The notes beneath the pieces are model-generated. The model was not told where the DNA came from and made no database searches. It saw only the letters and a program-made list of their open reading frames with translations. The translations under genes were made by a program, and so were the position numbers. 32,582 bases of DNA from positions 1 through 32,582 of the forward strand of contig JAOUJM010000025.1 of the NCBI GenBank assembly GCA_029883265.1, read 5' to 3'. The stretch comes from Gammaproteobacteria bacterium (GTDB lineage: Bacteria; Pseudomonadota; Gammaproteobacteria; S012-40). Below are positions 9,709 through 18,627 of this stretch, piece by piece (position 1 is the stretch's first letter; every line of letters starts with the position of its first letter).

Positions 9709-10193
9709 TGCATTTCCTTCAACAATTGTCGTAAAGATTTTTGTGATTCATCTTCTTCGTTCCGGATCGGCTGATTGACAACAACGGTACGTGCCAATTT
9801 GTCGTGAAATCCTTGTTTGCGTTTATCCCATAAGATCCACAAAAAACCTAAGCCCAACGGTAACAGTGAAACAAAATAGGCAAGATAACGCACACCGGCT
9901 TGCAACCATGTCACTGCTTGACCAGTATCTGCATCAACAACATAACAACCTAAAATCAATTTCCCGGGCGTCGCTTGCCACCGCACCCACATCACAACAC
10001 AGACTAAAAAAAATAAAAATTGTTCAAACCACTGATGCACATCCCAGGAAAACAATACCGTATCAGAAAATTGACTATTAACACTACGACCAAACACTAA
10101 ACCACTGATTAAACCAAACACTAGGGTAAATAATATTCCATCAATCAATTGCGCCACCAGGCGACGCCAGGGTTCGGCATAGGTTTGATTCAA
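9705..10193 (-). CDS. RDD-family integral membrane protein
   Basis: The 162-residue protein opens with [12 protein letters not shown], the Arg/Asp signature of RDD proteins, and has three hydrophobic stretches at about residues 15-33, 55-66 and 100-121. The second helix is followed by [11 protein letters not shown], also typical. RDD proteins are small membrane proteins of mostly unknown role; some have been linked to ion transport. The start is TTG at 10193, supported by a GAGG nine bases upstream and by a four-base overlap with the ubiE stop (TTGA). It lies between ubiE and ubiJ, an unusual insertion in this otherwise conserved order. A ubiquinone-related role is inferred from position only. 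Confidence 0.85.
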   Translation of the reverse strand: MNQTYAEPWRRLVAQLIDGILFTLVFGLISGLVFGRSVNSQFSDTVLFSWDVHQWFEQFLFFLVCVVMWVRWQATPGKLILGCYVVDADTGQAVTWLQAGVRYLAYFVSLLPLGLGFLWILWDKRKQGFHDKLARTVVVNQPIRNEEDESQKSLRQLLKEMQ

Positions 10194-10948
10194 ATTTTAT
10201 AACCTCGATGCAAAGCCACTATGCCGCCGGACATATTGCTATAGTCACAGTGACTAAAGCCTGCCGCTTGCATCATGGCCTTCAACTCTTCTTGCGAGGG
10301 ATGCATGCGAATAGACTCGGCCAGGTATTGATAACTTTCTGCATCATTGGCCACCAACTTCCCAATGCGAGGTAGAAGTTGAAACGAGTAAAAATCATAA
10401 ATAGGTTTTAGACCAGGCAAGGTGGGTTTAGAAAATTCCAAAACTAGTAATTTTCCGCCGGGCTTTAACACCCGATACATGGAAGCCAAGGCTTGATCCT
10501 TGTGCGTAACATTGCGCAAACCAAAACCAATGGTAATAAAATCAAAATAATTATCAGGAAAAGGCAAATTTTGTGCGTCTGCTTGCACAAAACGGGTATT
10601 AGCCACTTGCCCTTCATTCATCATGCGATCACGACCCAAGCCCAACATGGAACTATTGATATCAGACAAAACCATTTCACCGGTATCGCCTAACTTAGGT
10701 GCAATCAATGCGGCAATATCTCCCGTACCTCCGGCCAAGTCTAAAGCTTTTTGTCCGAGTCGAGGTCGCACAAATTCAAGTGTGATACGTTTCCAAATTC
10801 GATGCACGCCGAGTGACATTAAATCATTCATCACGTCATACCGTTGTGCCACCGAATGAAATACACCGGCCACCTTTGATGCTTTTTCTTCGGTTTTAAC
10901 TTGTTGATAACCGAAGTGAGTGGTGTTATCAGACTTGGAATCGCTCAT
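10190..10948 (-). CDS. ubiE: Demethylmenaquinone/2-polyprenyl-6-methoxybenzoquinol C-methyltransferase UbiE
   Basis: UbiE is the SAM-dependent C-methyltransferase of ubiquinone and menaquinone synthesis. The 252-residue length is standard. The N-terminus has the family signature [19 protein letters not shown] (27-45), the SAM glycine motif [10 protein letters not shown] lies at 68-77, and [12 protein letters not shown] and LEFSKP are further family blocks. A GGAG lies four to five bases before the ATG. It follows the DUF971 gene by nine bases and begins the ubi part of the ten-gene run. Confidence 0.98.
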   Translation of the reverse strand: MSDSKSDNTTHFGYQQVKTEEKASKVAGVFHSVAQRYDVMNDLMSLGVHRIWKRITLEFVRPRLGQKALDLAGGTGDIAALIAPKLGDTGEMVLSDINSSMLGLGRDRMMNEGQVANTRFVQADAQNLPFPDNYFDFITIGFGLRNVTHKDQALASMYRVLKPGGKLLVLEFSKPTLPGLKPIYDFYSFQLLPRIGKLVANDAESYQYLAESIRMHPSQEELKAMMQAAGFSHCDYSNMSGGIVALHRGYKI

Positions 10949-10957
10949 AATACTCCT

Positions 10958-11326
10958 TTAATTGGCTTTTTCTTTTCGTGAATAACCAGCGGTTTGCAAA
11001 CGCTGTAAATATTCCTGCCAATAGCTCGCTTGGTTTGTTCCAAGGTCATAAAGCGTTTCCCAAGAATAAATACCCGTATCATGCCCATCATCAAACACCG
11101 GTTTGATTGCATAAGTACCAACAGGTTCGATGCGTTCAATATTGACATCTTCCTTACCTAATTGCAGCACTTCCTGCCCAGGACCATGTCCACGAACTTC
11201 AGCAGAAGGCGAATATACTCGCAAGTATTCACAAGACAGATTAAAGCGCTGACCGTCGTCAAACGCAACTTCAAGTACGTGGGATTTCTGATGTAACTTT
11301 ATTTCGGTCGGTGTATGTTTTGACAT
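10958..11326 (-). CDS. DUF971 domain protein (GBBH-like N-terminal fold)
   Basis: This 122-residue single-domain protein has the DUF971 blocks: TEIKLHQKSHVLEVAFDDG at the start, then LSCEYLRVYSPSAEVRGHG, GTYAIKPVFDDGHDTGIYSW and YLQRLQTAGY. The domain resembles the N-terminal domain of gamma-butyrobetaine hydroxylase and, in other proteins, is found near iron-sulfur assembly factors; its biochemical role is not settled. It sits between hslU and ubiE with nine-base gaps on both sides, an arrangement common in gammaproteobacteria. Confidence 0.9.
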   Translation of the reverse strand: MSKHTPTEIKLHQKSHVLEVAFDDGQRFNLSCEYLRVYSPSAEVRGHGPGQEVLQLGKEDVNIERIEPVGTYAIKPVFDDGHDTGIYSWETLYDLGTNQASYWQEYLQRLQTAGYSRKEKAN

Positions 11327-11335
11327 GTTTTTTCC

Positions 11336-12673
11336 CTATAGGATGTATCGACTTAAATCTTCATCTTCGACTAAAGTGGCCAAATGTTGGTCCACATAAT
11401 CACGATTAATGGTAACGCTTTCTCCAGATTTATCTGATGCTTCAAAAGAAATCGTTTCCAGCAAACGCTCTATAACAGTATGCAAACGTCGCGCGCCAAT
11501 ATTTTCGGTGCGTTCATTCACTTCCCAGGCAACCTCGGCGATTCGTGCAATTCCGTCAGCTTCGAATAGGAGTTCAACACCTTCGGTTTGCATTAAAGCT
11601 TGATATTGTTTAGTCAAGGATGCATCGGGTTCCGTTAGAATCCTCACGAAATCCTTAGTCGTCAATGCGCTGAGTTCAACGCGAATAGGTAAGCGTCCTT
11701 GTAACTCAGGAATCAAATCTGAAGGTTTGGATAAATGAAATGCACCCGAGGCGATAAATAAAATATGATCGGTTTTAATCATGCCATATTTAGTGGATAC
11801 GGTGCAGCCTTCAACCAAAGGCAACAAATCTCTTTGCACCCCTTCACGTGAAACATCGCCACCACTGGTTTCACTGCGTTTACAAATTTTATCCATTTCA
11901 TCAAGAAACACGATGCCATTATCTTCCACGGCCTGTAATGCGATTTGCTTGATCTCATCTTCATTGATCATTTTCGCGGCTTCGTCTTCAGTGGCCAATT
12001 TCAACGCTTCTTTAACTTTTAGCGAACGAGTTTTGGTGCGGCCTGAGTTAAGGTTTTGAAAAACTGACTGCAATTGACTGGTCATGTCCTCCATGCCCGG
12101 TGGCGTCATGATTTCCACGCCTATCGCCGGTTCACGCAATTCCACTTCCACATCTTTATCATCGAGCTTACCTTCGCGCAGCATTTTTCGAAACTTTTGC
12201 CGTGTAGCCGATTGTTCTTCGCTGGCGGGCCGTTCATCATAGATATTCGGTGTACGCGCAGGTCGTAGCAAAGCATCAAGAATTCTTTCTTCTGCCGCTT
12301 CTTCTGCTCGATGACGTACATGTTTCATGGCATTTTCACGCGTGAGTTTAATTGATATATCAATGAGGTCACGCACAATGGATTCCACGTCGCGACCAAC
12401 ATAACCGACTTCAGTAAACTTAGTTGCTTCAACTTTTACAAACGGGGCATTGGCTAAACGTGCCAAACGCCGCGCAATTTCAGTTTTGCCCACACCAGTA
12501 GGGCCAATCATTAAAATATTTTTTGGGGTAATTTCCGGGCGCAAACTTTCTTCGACTTGGGAGCGTCTCCAACGGTTACGCAAAGCAATCGCCACCGAGC
12601 GTTTCGCTTCGGTTTGACCAATAATATGTTTATCCAGTTCTTGTACGATTTCTCTTGGTGTCATTTCAGACAT
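11336..12673 (-). CDS. hslU: ATP-dependent protease ATPase subunit HslU
   Basis: HslU is the AAA+ unfoldase ring of the HslUV protease. The 445 residues fit the family (E. coli 443). Walker A is GPTGVGKT at 57-64, the pore loop GYVG is at 90-93, Walker B VFLDEMD is at 255-261, and the sensor/arginine-finger region contains NIGARRLHT. The insertion (I) domain lies between about 110 and 245. The C-terminus ends in DLSRYIL, the tail that docks into HslV and activates it. It follows hslV after 18 bases. Confidence 0.98.
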   Translation of the reverse strand: MSEMTPREIVQELDKHIIGQTEAKRSVAIALRNRWRRSQVEESLRPEITPKNILMIGPTGVGKTEIARRLARLANAPFVKVEATKFTEVGYVGRDVESIVRDLIDISIKLTRENAMKHVRHRAEEAAEERILDALLRPARTPNIYDERPASEEQSATRQKFRKMLREGKLDDKDVEVELREPAIGVEIMTPPGMEDMTSQLQSVFQNLNSGRTKTRSLKVKEALKLATEDEAAKMINEDEIKQIALQAVEDNGIVFLDEMDKICKRSETSGGDVSREGVQRDLLPLVEGCTVSTKYGMIKTDHILFIASGAFHLSKPSDLIPELQGRLPIRVELSALTTKDFVRILTEPDASLTKQYQALMQTEGVELLFEADGIARIAEVAWEVNERTENIGARRLHTVIERLLETISFEASDKSGESVTINRDYVDQHLATLVEDEDLSRYIL

Positions 12674-12691
12674 AGCGCTTTATTAAACCTT

Positions 12692-13237
12692 TTATGCTGT
12701 TGTTAATTCTTCAATGGTTAAATTCTGATTAGTATAAATGCAAATATCACCAGCGATTCGTAAAGATTTTTCCACAATTTCACGGGCGCTGAGTTCACTA
12801 TCATCCAATAGCGCACGAGCCGCAGCCTGTGCGAAACCACCGCCGGAACCAATCGCAATTAAACCATCGTGTTCAGGTTCAATCACATCGCCATTACCGG
12901 TAATTATCAAGGAACTCTGTTCATCGGCCACTGCCAGTAAGGCTTCAAGACGGCGTAATGCACGATCTGTTCGCCAATCTTTGGCTAATTCCACGGCAGA
13001 ACGCACCAAATTGCCCGAGTGCTTTTCCAGTTTCCCTTCAAAACGCTCAAACAAAGTAAACGCATCAGCAGTACCGCCAGCAAAACCTGCGATAACCTTA
13101 TCGTGATACAAACGGCGCACTTTGCGGGCATTGCCTTTCATGACGGTATTACCCAAACTCACTTGGCCATCACCACCAATGACCACAGCATTACCTCGGC
13201 GCACTGAACAAATCGTTGTGCCACGCATTTGTTCCAC
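12692..13237 (-). CDS. hslV: ATP-dependent protease peptidase subunit HslV
   Basis: HslV is the N-terminal-threonine peptidase of the HslUV complex. The longest frame starts with ATG at 13243, but an AGGAG lies only one base from that ATG and seven bases from the in-frame GTG at 13237. The GTG gives MEQMRGTTI, close to the usual N-terminus of orthologues, so I chose it (181 residues). Processing after RG would expose the catalytic Thr7. Other family blocks include [46 protein letters not shown] and [15 protein letters not shown]. It heads the ten-gene run. Confidence 0.96.
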   Translation of the reverse strand: MEQMRGTTICSVRRGNAVVIGGDGQVSLGNTVMKGNARKVRRLYHDKVIAGFAGGTADAFTLFERFEGKLEKHSGNLVRSAVELAKDWRTDRALRRLEALLAVADEQSSLIITGNGDVIEPEHDGLIAIGSGGGFAQAAARALLDDSELSAREIVEKSLRIAGDICIYTNQNLTIEELTTA

Positions 13238-13243
13238 TGACAT

Positions 13244-13631
13244 TCTCCTTTTCTGGTGTCGAATCAGGCATTTTACACGATTGAGGGAGTGCTAAACCAG
13301 TTTCATTATTAATTCTTTAGTAATTTAATCAGGATAGTCTGTGGTATAACAAAAATCACACTATTCTAGTTTGCTAGTACTCACTTGCAAACCATTGGAT
13401 AGAATTAGATTAGCATATTGTTTTAACCAAACCACCCTATTCGAAAGGTATTACAGATAGATGCTCGCCCATGTCTAGTGAATTGAGCTAAGTCGTCACG
13501 GGCTTGGCTTGCTAGTCTCATCATTCAAAAATTAGAAAAAGCGACAATTCCAACACCTGAGCATGTATTGAATTGTAATTAGACGATCCTTATTTAAAAC
13601 CATGCTACGGATCATGCGCGCTAACAACAAC
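13244..13631. other. Intergenic stretch upstream of hslV
   Basis: These 388 bases hold no credible gene. They should contain the hslVU promoter on the minus strand; TAAAAT about 30 bases before the start is a possible -10, but I see no convincing sigma-32 (CTTGAAA / CCCCAT) pair. The part nearest 13631 is the downstream region of the Cys-rich gene and shows no clear terminator hairpin. Confidence 0.5.
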
Positions 13632-14045
13632 CTAACGTTTACGTTGTTTCTCGCGCAGACTAAAGGCCTTAATGAAAGGCATAATTTCGCTATAGGGAAA
13701 ATTTTCCAAACGCCCATAACGCATGAGGGTATCGCCGACAATTTCTCGAACCACGGGCGGCTCGCCATTGTATTTACCCAATACTTTTTGCATGCCTAAC
13801 AAACCACCACAGCGGATTTTCATCATTTGTTGATGCGTCAAATTATTTTCGAGCTGACTGAGGCCAAAAACAAAACGCGAGTTTTGCCGTAGGATCTGAC
13901 TCAGATTTTCGCATTCACGCCAAACCGATGTGTCTGCGCCACAGTTCATCTTACCCGAACAATGTTCAGCGAGACGCGCCTGTGAACAGCGGCACCAATC
14001 CCCAAGTATGGGTTTTGAGAAAGCACATAATTTTTCTTCACTCAT
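13632..14045 (-). CDS. Hypothetical Cys-rich protein with SEC-C-like metal motif
   Basis: This 137-residue protein (two residues longer if the GTG at 14051 is used) is not one I recognise. Near residue 18 it has WCRCSQARLAEHC, a CxC-x8-C spacing like the zinc-binding SEC-C motif, although the final CC/CH pair is replaced by HC. Further cysteines (NCG, REC, RCGG) follow before residue 90. The C-terminus is helical and basic (REKQRKR). The ribosome site is poor. It is preceded on the same strand by the GFA gene after an 88-base gap. A small metal-binding protein is the most that can be inferred. Confidence 0.6.
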   Translation of the reverse strand: MSEEKLCAFSKPILGDWCRCSQARLAEHCSGKMNCGADTSVWRECENLSQILRQNSRFVFGLSQLENNLTHQQMMKIRCGGLLGMQKVLGKYNGEPPVVREIVGDTLMRYGRLENFPYSEIMPFIKAFSLREKQRKR

Positions 14046-14133
14046 TATCACATTATAAATTTAAAGCGCAAAGGTGCAAGTTCCGCAGCCTTATCAAACC
14101 CTGCCTGCCTACACACAACTTCTATCATGACTC

Positions 14134-14532
14134 TCATGCCATGCCATGTTCAAAGTTTTTTAATTGATCCAAGCGCATACTCCACTGCAAATGGTTTTCA
14201 CACCATACATTCAGTTTTGGTTGAATATCACTGCTATCATGAATACTGCCAAAATGAATTAAGCGAATTGTTTGATATTTAGCGTGGCTGTTAAAAACCG
14301 GACTACCACATTCGCGACAGAAAAATTTAGTCGCATTTTCTTTGCAATAACTGGCAAGATGGGCGGCTTCATCGCGAAAAGAAAAACTGTCAGCAGGTAT
14401 GATCACATAGGTACTAAACGCTGCTCCGTTAAAGGCACGACACATGGAGCAGTGGCAATTAATAATTCTAGGTTTATTCGCTTCAAAAGAATATTGAACC
14501 GCTCCACACCCGCATGATCCTTGTTTTTTCAT
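14134..14532 (-). CDS. GFA family zinc-binding protein (glutathione-dependent formaldehyde-activating enzyme-like)
   Basis: The protein has the two-zinc cysteine pattern of the GFA family: GSCGCGAVQY at the start, CHCSMC about 20 residues later, and CRECGSPVF about 45 residues after that. The best start is the second ATG at 14532, six bases after AAGGA, giving 132 residues; the ATG at 14538 lacks this spacing. Founding members bind glutathione and act on S-hydroxymethylglutathione, but most family members have no proven substrate, and no formaldehyde dehydrogenase is adjacent. It lies alone between the Cys-rich gene and the DUF1835 gene. Confidence 0.88.
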   Translation of the reverse strand: MKKQGSCGCGAVQYSFEANKPRIINCHCSMCRAFNGAAFSTYVIIPADSFSFRDEAAHLASYCKENATKFFCRECGSPVFNSHAKYQTIRLIHFGSIHDSSDIQPKLNVWCENHLQWSMRLDQLKNFEHGMA

Positions 14533-14739
14533 TACCATTCCTTTGTCTAGTTTATTTTTCTTATGCCTTCATCTTCGATCAAGAAAATTCACGATCGAAT
14601 TCATCGATTGAAAAACATAATACAGAAGCTGAGCAAGTACTTCCTAATGCACACAGATCGATGATTATTGCTGTATTGACAACATTCACAGCAATTATAG
14701 CTTTGTATATCATATGGTATTCGCATCCAACTTGCATCA

Positions 14740-15708
14740 TTACTTTAGTTGTTTTACGGTTTGCATACTCGCATCCCAGCACCAACTATCGTCCATTGTT
14801 AAATGTACACCTCCAATCCAACGATCAATGGGACGGACTTGTAAAAAATTCATTTCACCTTTTAAAACAACTTGCCCAGTTTCGGTAATACTCAGCTTTT
14901 GATCAGGGCTAGTCGGCAAGCTTAAACATTTCCCGGATGGTAACGATAATAAATTGGGTGAACTTTCTAAAAACCCTCGTAACAAATTCCAAAAACTTGA
15001 ATCACCCATAAAACGTTTCTCTTCGCGATTTAGGTTTTCAGCAAAAACTCGTCCTGGCCGCTGCTCGCCCTGGCTAATTATTTCCAAGGCTTGCTGTTCG
15101 CTTCGCGACAGCCCGTTCACACAACTGGGAAACTCTTCTAACATACGTCGAACGGCAGCATCGAAAAAGGGTAAAACGCCAGTGTCAGCGTCTAATAGTG
15201 CACACCATTGCTCCGGTGTGTTGTGACAAAAAGCATCCCAGGCTTTTTTACCTGATTCAAGTTGCGCCCGACTAACAACGGTTTCATAAGAACGTAAAGC
15301 TAACATTGCTTCTGGCGAAAGCGGCCCTAAATATTGATCAACACAAATTAAATTCAATTGTGTTGTTGCATCAAGATTATCGTGAAACCAATGCAATAAT
15401 TGCATCAACTGCAATTGATCCGTCAAGTCATGTTCAAACCACAAAATGACTTTATCATAATCACCATGCGTTGCTAGAACGTCATCTCGCTGCATAAAAT
15501 CACGATGAACAACTGAAAATTCACCCCAACCTTGTTGCGAAATATATTCAGCACGTATTTTAGAGAGCTCAGTCAATGATTGAACGGCGGGTACTGGCCC
15601 TTCGTATAAAATATCTCGCCAAGGCAAATAATCACCGAGAAGCTTGGCCTGTTTAAACACATCGACTGCGCAATCGCCATTGGTGATATTGAGTATTTTT
15701 TCACTCAC
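14740..15708 (-). CDS. DUF1835 domain protein
   Basis: The N-terminal LNITNGDCAVDVF, the GDYLPWRDILYEGPVP block and the later VILWFEHDLTDQLQLMQLL segment are the hallmarks of DUF1835 proteins. The longest frame begins at 15735, but AAAGGAG lies eight bases before the in-frame GTG at 15708, which also brings the first conserved block close to the N-terminus; I use that start (322 residues). The function of the family is not established. The following GNAT gene lies 48 bases upstream on the same strand, so an operon with GNAT and the amidohydrolase is plausible. Confidence 0.85.
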   Translation of the reverse strand: MSEKILNITNGDCAVDVFKQAKLLGDYLPWRDILYEGPVPAVQSLTELSKIRAEYISQQGWGEFSVVHRDFMQRDDVLATHGDYDKVILWFEHDLTDQLQLMQLLHWFHDNLDATTQLNLICVDQYLGPLSPEAMLALRSYETVVSRAQLESGKKAWDAFCHNTPEQWCALLDADTGVLPFFDAAVRRMLEEFPSCVNGLSRSEQQALEIISQGEQRPGRVFAENLNREEKRFMGDSSFWNLLRGFLESSPNLLSLPSGKCLSLPTSPDQKLSITETGQVVLKGEMNFLQVRPIDRWIGGVHLTMDDSWCWDASMQTVKQLK

Positions 15709-15756
15709 GACAGCAACTCCTTTTGTATTGTCCATTCGTAAGCATGGCTATTTATT

Positions 15757-16236
15757 CTATGAAACAACATGGAATGTTTGTCTTGTTACCTGACCCCAAT
15801 AAGCATCCATATACTGATCTTCATAAGAATCAGCAGGAGAAAAATCGTTTATTACTTTTCGCCAGAAAAGAGTGGCGTAGGCTGCGCCTTGTATTTGTTT
15901 GACTTGCCACTCACCAGGCGATGACTTCCATATTCCGTGTGCAAAATGTCTACCCAAGCCTTGTTGGCGAAAAGAAGGAATAATATAAAACTCACAAACT
16001 TCATATTGGTGGGTTTGAATCGTCTTTATTGCTGCCAATCCCGCAGGTAGACCATCGATCAATAATAAGTAGCCATTAACTTCAGGGCCTGGTTGCACAT
16101 CCAATTCAAATAAACCTTGCGCATTGGGTTTTTTCTGAGTAATCGCTGAAAATTCCGCTTCATAATATTGAACGAGTTGAAGATAAAGTGGCCAGTTTTT
16201 TTCATTGACAAGAACAATATCCATTCGCCCATCCAT
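15757..16236 (-). CDS. GNAT family N-acetyltransferase
   Basis: The 159-residue protein shows the GNAT core: a beta strand (YEVCEFYIIPSF) leading into the acetyl-CoA pyrophosphate-binding loop RQQGLGRHF, then a helix and a later strand (QIQGAAYATLFWRKV). The acceptor cannot be told. Two ATGs (16236 and 16224) are possible starts and neither has a strong ribosome site. The amidohydrolase gene ends eight bases upstream, so the two are probably co-transcribed. Confidence 0.85.
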   Translation of the reverse strand: MDGRMDIVLVNEKNWPLYLQLVQYYEAEFSAITQKKPNAQGLFELDVQPGPEVNGYLLLIDGLPAGLAAIKTIQTHQYEVCEFYIIPSFRQQGLGRHFAHGIWKSSPGEWQVKQIQGAAYATLFWRKVINDFSPADSYEDQYMDAYWGQVTRQTFHVVS

Positions 16237-16244
16237 TTTTCTAG

Positions 16245-16979
16245 TTATATTTCAATCGTCATTGTCGAATGTGATTGCTGCTGACTATCATAAATTAACA
16301 CTTCGGCCTGATCTTGACTCAGCATCGCCATCACTTCACCATTTGGCGCAATAATCATACTGCCACCACCGGCAGGTTTACCTTCGCAATAGCCGATGCT
16401 ATTGACCACCAGTATTGGCACATTGTATTTTTTTGCTTGCATACAAAGTCTTTGTTTAGCCGACTCAATGCCGCTAACCGTTTTGGCAACCGTGGCTATG
16501 TACAGTTCCATTCGCTGCGCAGCAGCTTGTTCCATATGCGCATCAACACTTAATTCATAACAAATAGCTAATGCTGTTTTTTGTGGCATCGGTAAAATGA
16601 CTGATGCTTTTTCCGCTGGTGTGAAAAACTCCAACTCATCGGCATGCAAATACTGCTTACTGAATATGCGTCGACTATGATGAGCCTGAAAGAAAAGTAC
16701 AGAGATCATCGGTTTTGTTTGCATCTTACTAAGTAAACCAACAGCAATGCTTGTTTTGCTATCATTGGCATAAGTTTGAAAAACTTCGAGCCGAGCATCA
16801 TTCATTTTAATTGCACATGACGAGGCTATTGTCGGTTCATAATTACACAAAGACAGCTCAGGAAAAATAATTAAATCTAAATCAAGATCACGCAATTGAT
16901 TTAACACACGATGGTGCTGCTGTATATTCCATTCAATGTCACCCGATCGGGATCCAATCTGCACGAGTGCGATTTGCAT
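16245..16979 (-). CDS. Nitrilase/carbon-nitrogen hydrolase family protein
   Basis: This 244-residue enzyme has the complete Glu-Lys-Cys triad of the carbon-nitrogen hydrolase superfamily: Glu41 in FPELSL, Lys108 in SKQYL and Cys140 in AICYELS. Such enzymes hydrolyse amides, carbamoyl groups or nitriles; the substrate here is unknown. Length and motif spacing fit a single-domain amidohydrolase rather than a glutamine-dependent NAD synthetase. No signal peptide is present, so it should be cytoplasmic. AAGGA lies about ten bases before the ATG. It is the first gene of the amidohydrolase - GNAT - DUF1835 group. Confidence 0.88.
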   Translation of the reverse strand: MQIALVQIGSRSGDIEWNIQQHHRVLNQLRDLDLDLIIFPELSLCNYEPTIASSCAIKMNDARLEVFQTYANDSKTSIAVGLLSKMQTKPMISVLFFQAHHSRRIFSKQYLHADELEFFTPAEKASVILPMPQKTALAICYELSVDAHMEQAAAQRMELYIATVAKTVSGIESAKQRLCMQAKKYNVPILVVNSIGYCEGKPAGGGSMIIAPNGEVMAMLSQDQAEVLIYDSQQQSHSTMTIEI

Positions 16980-17533
16980 TGAGCATGTCCTTTTTCATCA
17001 ATACAAAATAATTAATTTAGCAGGACTTTAGCATATAAGTATCAATCATAGCGTTCACAGAAACATCAATTGTTTCTTATTGCCTGAGGCACTTGAAATC
17101 GTTGATTCTTGATTAGGCTTAGTTGTGACCATCCGGTGTTTTTTGCATCATTATTTATACTAAGCACATGAGTTTAATAGCGTTTAAGACTTTAAGTGTT
17201 TTTGCCATGTAGCAAATACAACTGACCCCAGCAAAAAGTCATTGGTTTGCCGATCCCCTAAGGCCTTCCCCGCACGAGTTAAAGGTGATTAACCCAGTCT
17301 CACACTTAGGTATAACCAACCAATAAGCAATACTTGATAACTTTTACCTATCAATGCAATTGACACAAACGATTTCACTAATTCCCACTAAATCAGCAAA
17401 ATAGGCTCGTTTTTCAATTAATACTATTTTGCGGGCTGGGTCGTAGAATCTCCCCCCTCAGTGGTTAACCCCTCCAACGGCCTGACCTGCGAAATAGTTT
17501 TTTTGGGAATTTTTTAGGTAGAGGAGTCAAATC
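16980..17533. other. Divergent intergenic region between amidohydrolase and cytochrome c peroxidase
   Basis: The 554 bases separate two divergent genes and hold no convincing ORF. They contain a perfect nine-base inverted repeat (17396-17432) and a strong ribosome site (AGGAG, eight bases before the ATG at 17534). A TTGACA at about 17360 has no good -10 at 17 bases, so I do not call a promoter. Confidence 0.5.
17396..17432. repeat. Perfect inverted repeat upstream of cytochrome c peroxidase
   Basis: GCAAAATAG at 17396-17404 is exactly complemented by CTATTTTGC at 17424-17432 across a 19-base spacer, about 100 bases before the peroxidase start. It is not followed by a T-run on either strand, which argues against a terminator and leaves an operator or structured leader as options. 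Confidence 0.5.
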
Positions 17534-18562
17534 ATGAAAAATATTTTTAGTTTTGCACTAACGTCCATAGCGATGAGTTTTACCGCACAGGCCTTCGAAC
17601 CATTACCTGCGAATCCACCCATACCTGCAGATAATCCCATGACTGCAGCAAAAATCGAATTAGGTAAACAACTTTTTTTCGATCCACGGTTATCAATCGA
17701 TGGTACTATCTCATGTAATTCCTGTCACAACGTTATGTCTAGCGGTACCGACAATCGTTCAGTATCAGTGGGTGTGGCCGGTGCAAAAGGTGGACGTTCC
17801 GCGCCAACGGTGTGGAATGCAGCTTTCTTAAGCGCACAATTCTGGGATGGTCGTGCAGCGACATTGGAAGATCAAGCCAAAGGCCCAATTCTGGCGCATG
17901 TAGAAATGGCTATGCCATCAGCCGATGCCGCAGTGAAGCGTATTAAATCTATTCCTGGATATGTGCAAAGTTTTAAAGCCGTATTTGCTGGTGAAGACCC
18001 GGTCACTTATGACAATATGGCCAAAGCGATTGCCACCTATGAACGAACATTAATAACGCCGAATAGCCCTTTCGATCGTTATATGCGTGGTGATAAAACC
18101 GCTATGACTGATCAAGCGGTGCGCGGCATGAAGACTGCTGAGTCAGTAGGTTGTACATCTTGTCACAATGGCCCTAATTTTTCAGGACCTGCGTTACCGG
18201 CAGGAACGCCGTTTTTACAAAAATTTCCAACCTACAGTGGTAGCAGTTATGAAAAGAAATATGATTTAGCATCAGACTTGGGGCGTTATGGCGTAACCAA
18301 AGACGCATCCGATAAGAATATGTGGCGCGTACCTACGTGGCGCAATGTCGCTATAACTGCACCGTATTTTCATAATGGTAAAGTTGAAACCTTAAGCGAA
18401 GCGATTCGTGTCATGGCTAAAACTCAGTTGAATAAAGACTTGAGCAATAAACAAGTCGCCGATATTGAAGCTTTCTTGCATTCACTCACAGGTGAATTCC
18501 CGGTGCAGACATTTCCACGTTTGCCGGATTATGCGTTTAGCAGCATTGTTGAAATTGATTAA
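17534..18562 (+). CDS. Dihaem cytochrome c peroxidase (CcpA/MauG family)
   Basis: The 342-residue precursor has a Sec signal cleaved after AQA at residue 20, then two haem c motifs, CNSCH at 61-65 and CTSCH at 207-211. A tryptophan between the haem domains (APTVWN, W94) and the probable distal methionine ligand of the high-potential haem (M294 in VMAKTQL) match bacterial dihaem peroxidases, which reduce hydrogen peroxide in the periplasm with electrons from small cytochromes. The ribosome site AGGAG is well placed. It is the only gene on this strand in its neighbourhood and ends at a strong terminator. No cytochrome donor gene is adjacent; the lipoprotein cytochrome at 3079-4056 is far away. 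Confidence 0.95.
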   Translation: MKNIFSFALTSIAMSFTAQAFEPLPANPPIPADNPMTAAKIELGKQLFFDPRLSIDGTISCNSCHNVMSSGTDNRSVSVGVAGAKGGRSAPTVWNAAFLSAQFWDGRAATLEDQAKGPILAHVEMAMPSADAAVKRIKSIPGYVQSFKAVFAGEDPVTYDNMAKAIATYERTLITPNSPFDRYMRGDKTAMTDQAVRGMKTAESVGCTSCHNGPNFSGPALPAGTPFLQKFPTYSGSSYEKKYDLASDLGRYGVTKDASDKNMWRVPTWRNVAITAPYFHNGKVETLSEAIRVMAKTQLNKDLSNKQVADIEAFLHSLTGEFPVQTFPRLPDYAFSSIVEID

Positions 18563-18580
18563 ATCATTTTTTGCAAACAC

Positions 18581-18610
18581 AAAAAAAGGCAGCCAAGCGC
18601 TGCCTTTTTT
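18581..18610. terminator. Bidirectional terminator between cytochrome c peroxidase and DUF484 gene
   Basis: GGCAGC (18588-18593) pairs with GCTGCC (18599-18604) around a five-base loop, with seven A before and six T after. The symmetry lets it end the plus-strand peroxidase transcript and the minus-strand DUF484 transcript. Confidence 0.92.
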
Positions 18611-18627
18611 ATGCTTAACAATTCTAT

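Noticed and set aside
13287-13295. GAGTGCTAA, half of a CIRCE heat-shock operator, upstream of hslV
   Set aside because: The other half (TTAGCACTC nine bases away) is missing, so one nine-base match is not enough to call an HrcA site.
14514-14888. Plus-strand 124-residue frame with a hydrophobic stretch
   Set aside because: It overlaps the start of the GFA gene and the end of the DUF1835 gene on the other strand, and has no family features. Most of it is a shadow frame.
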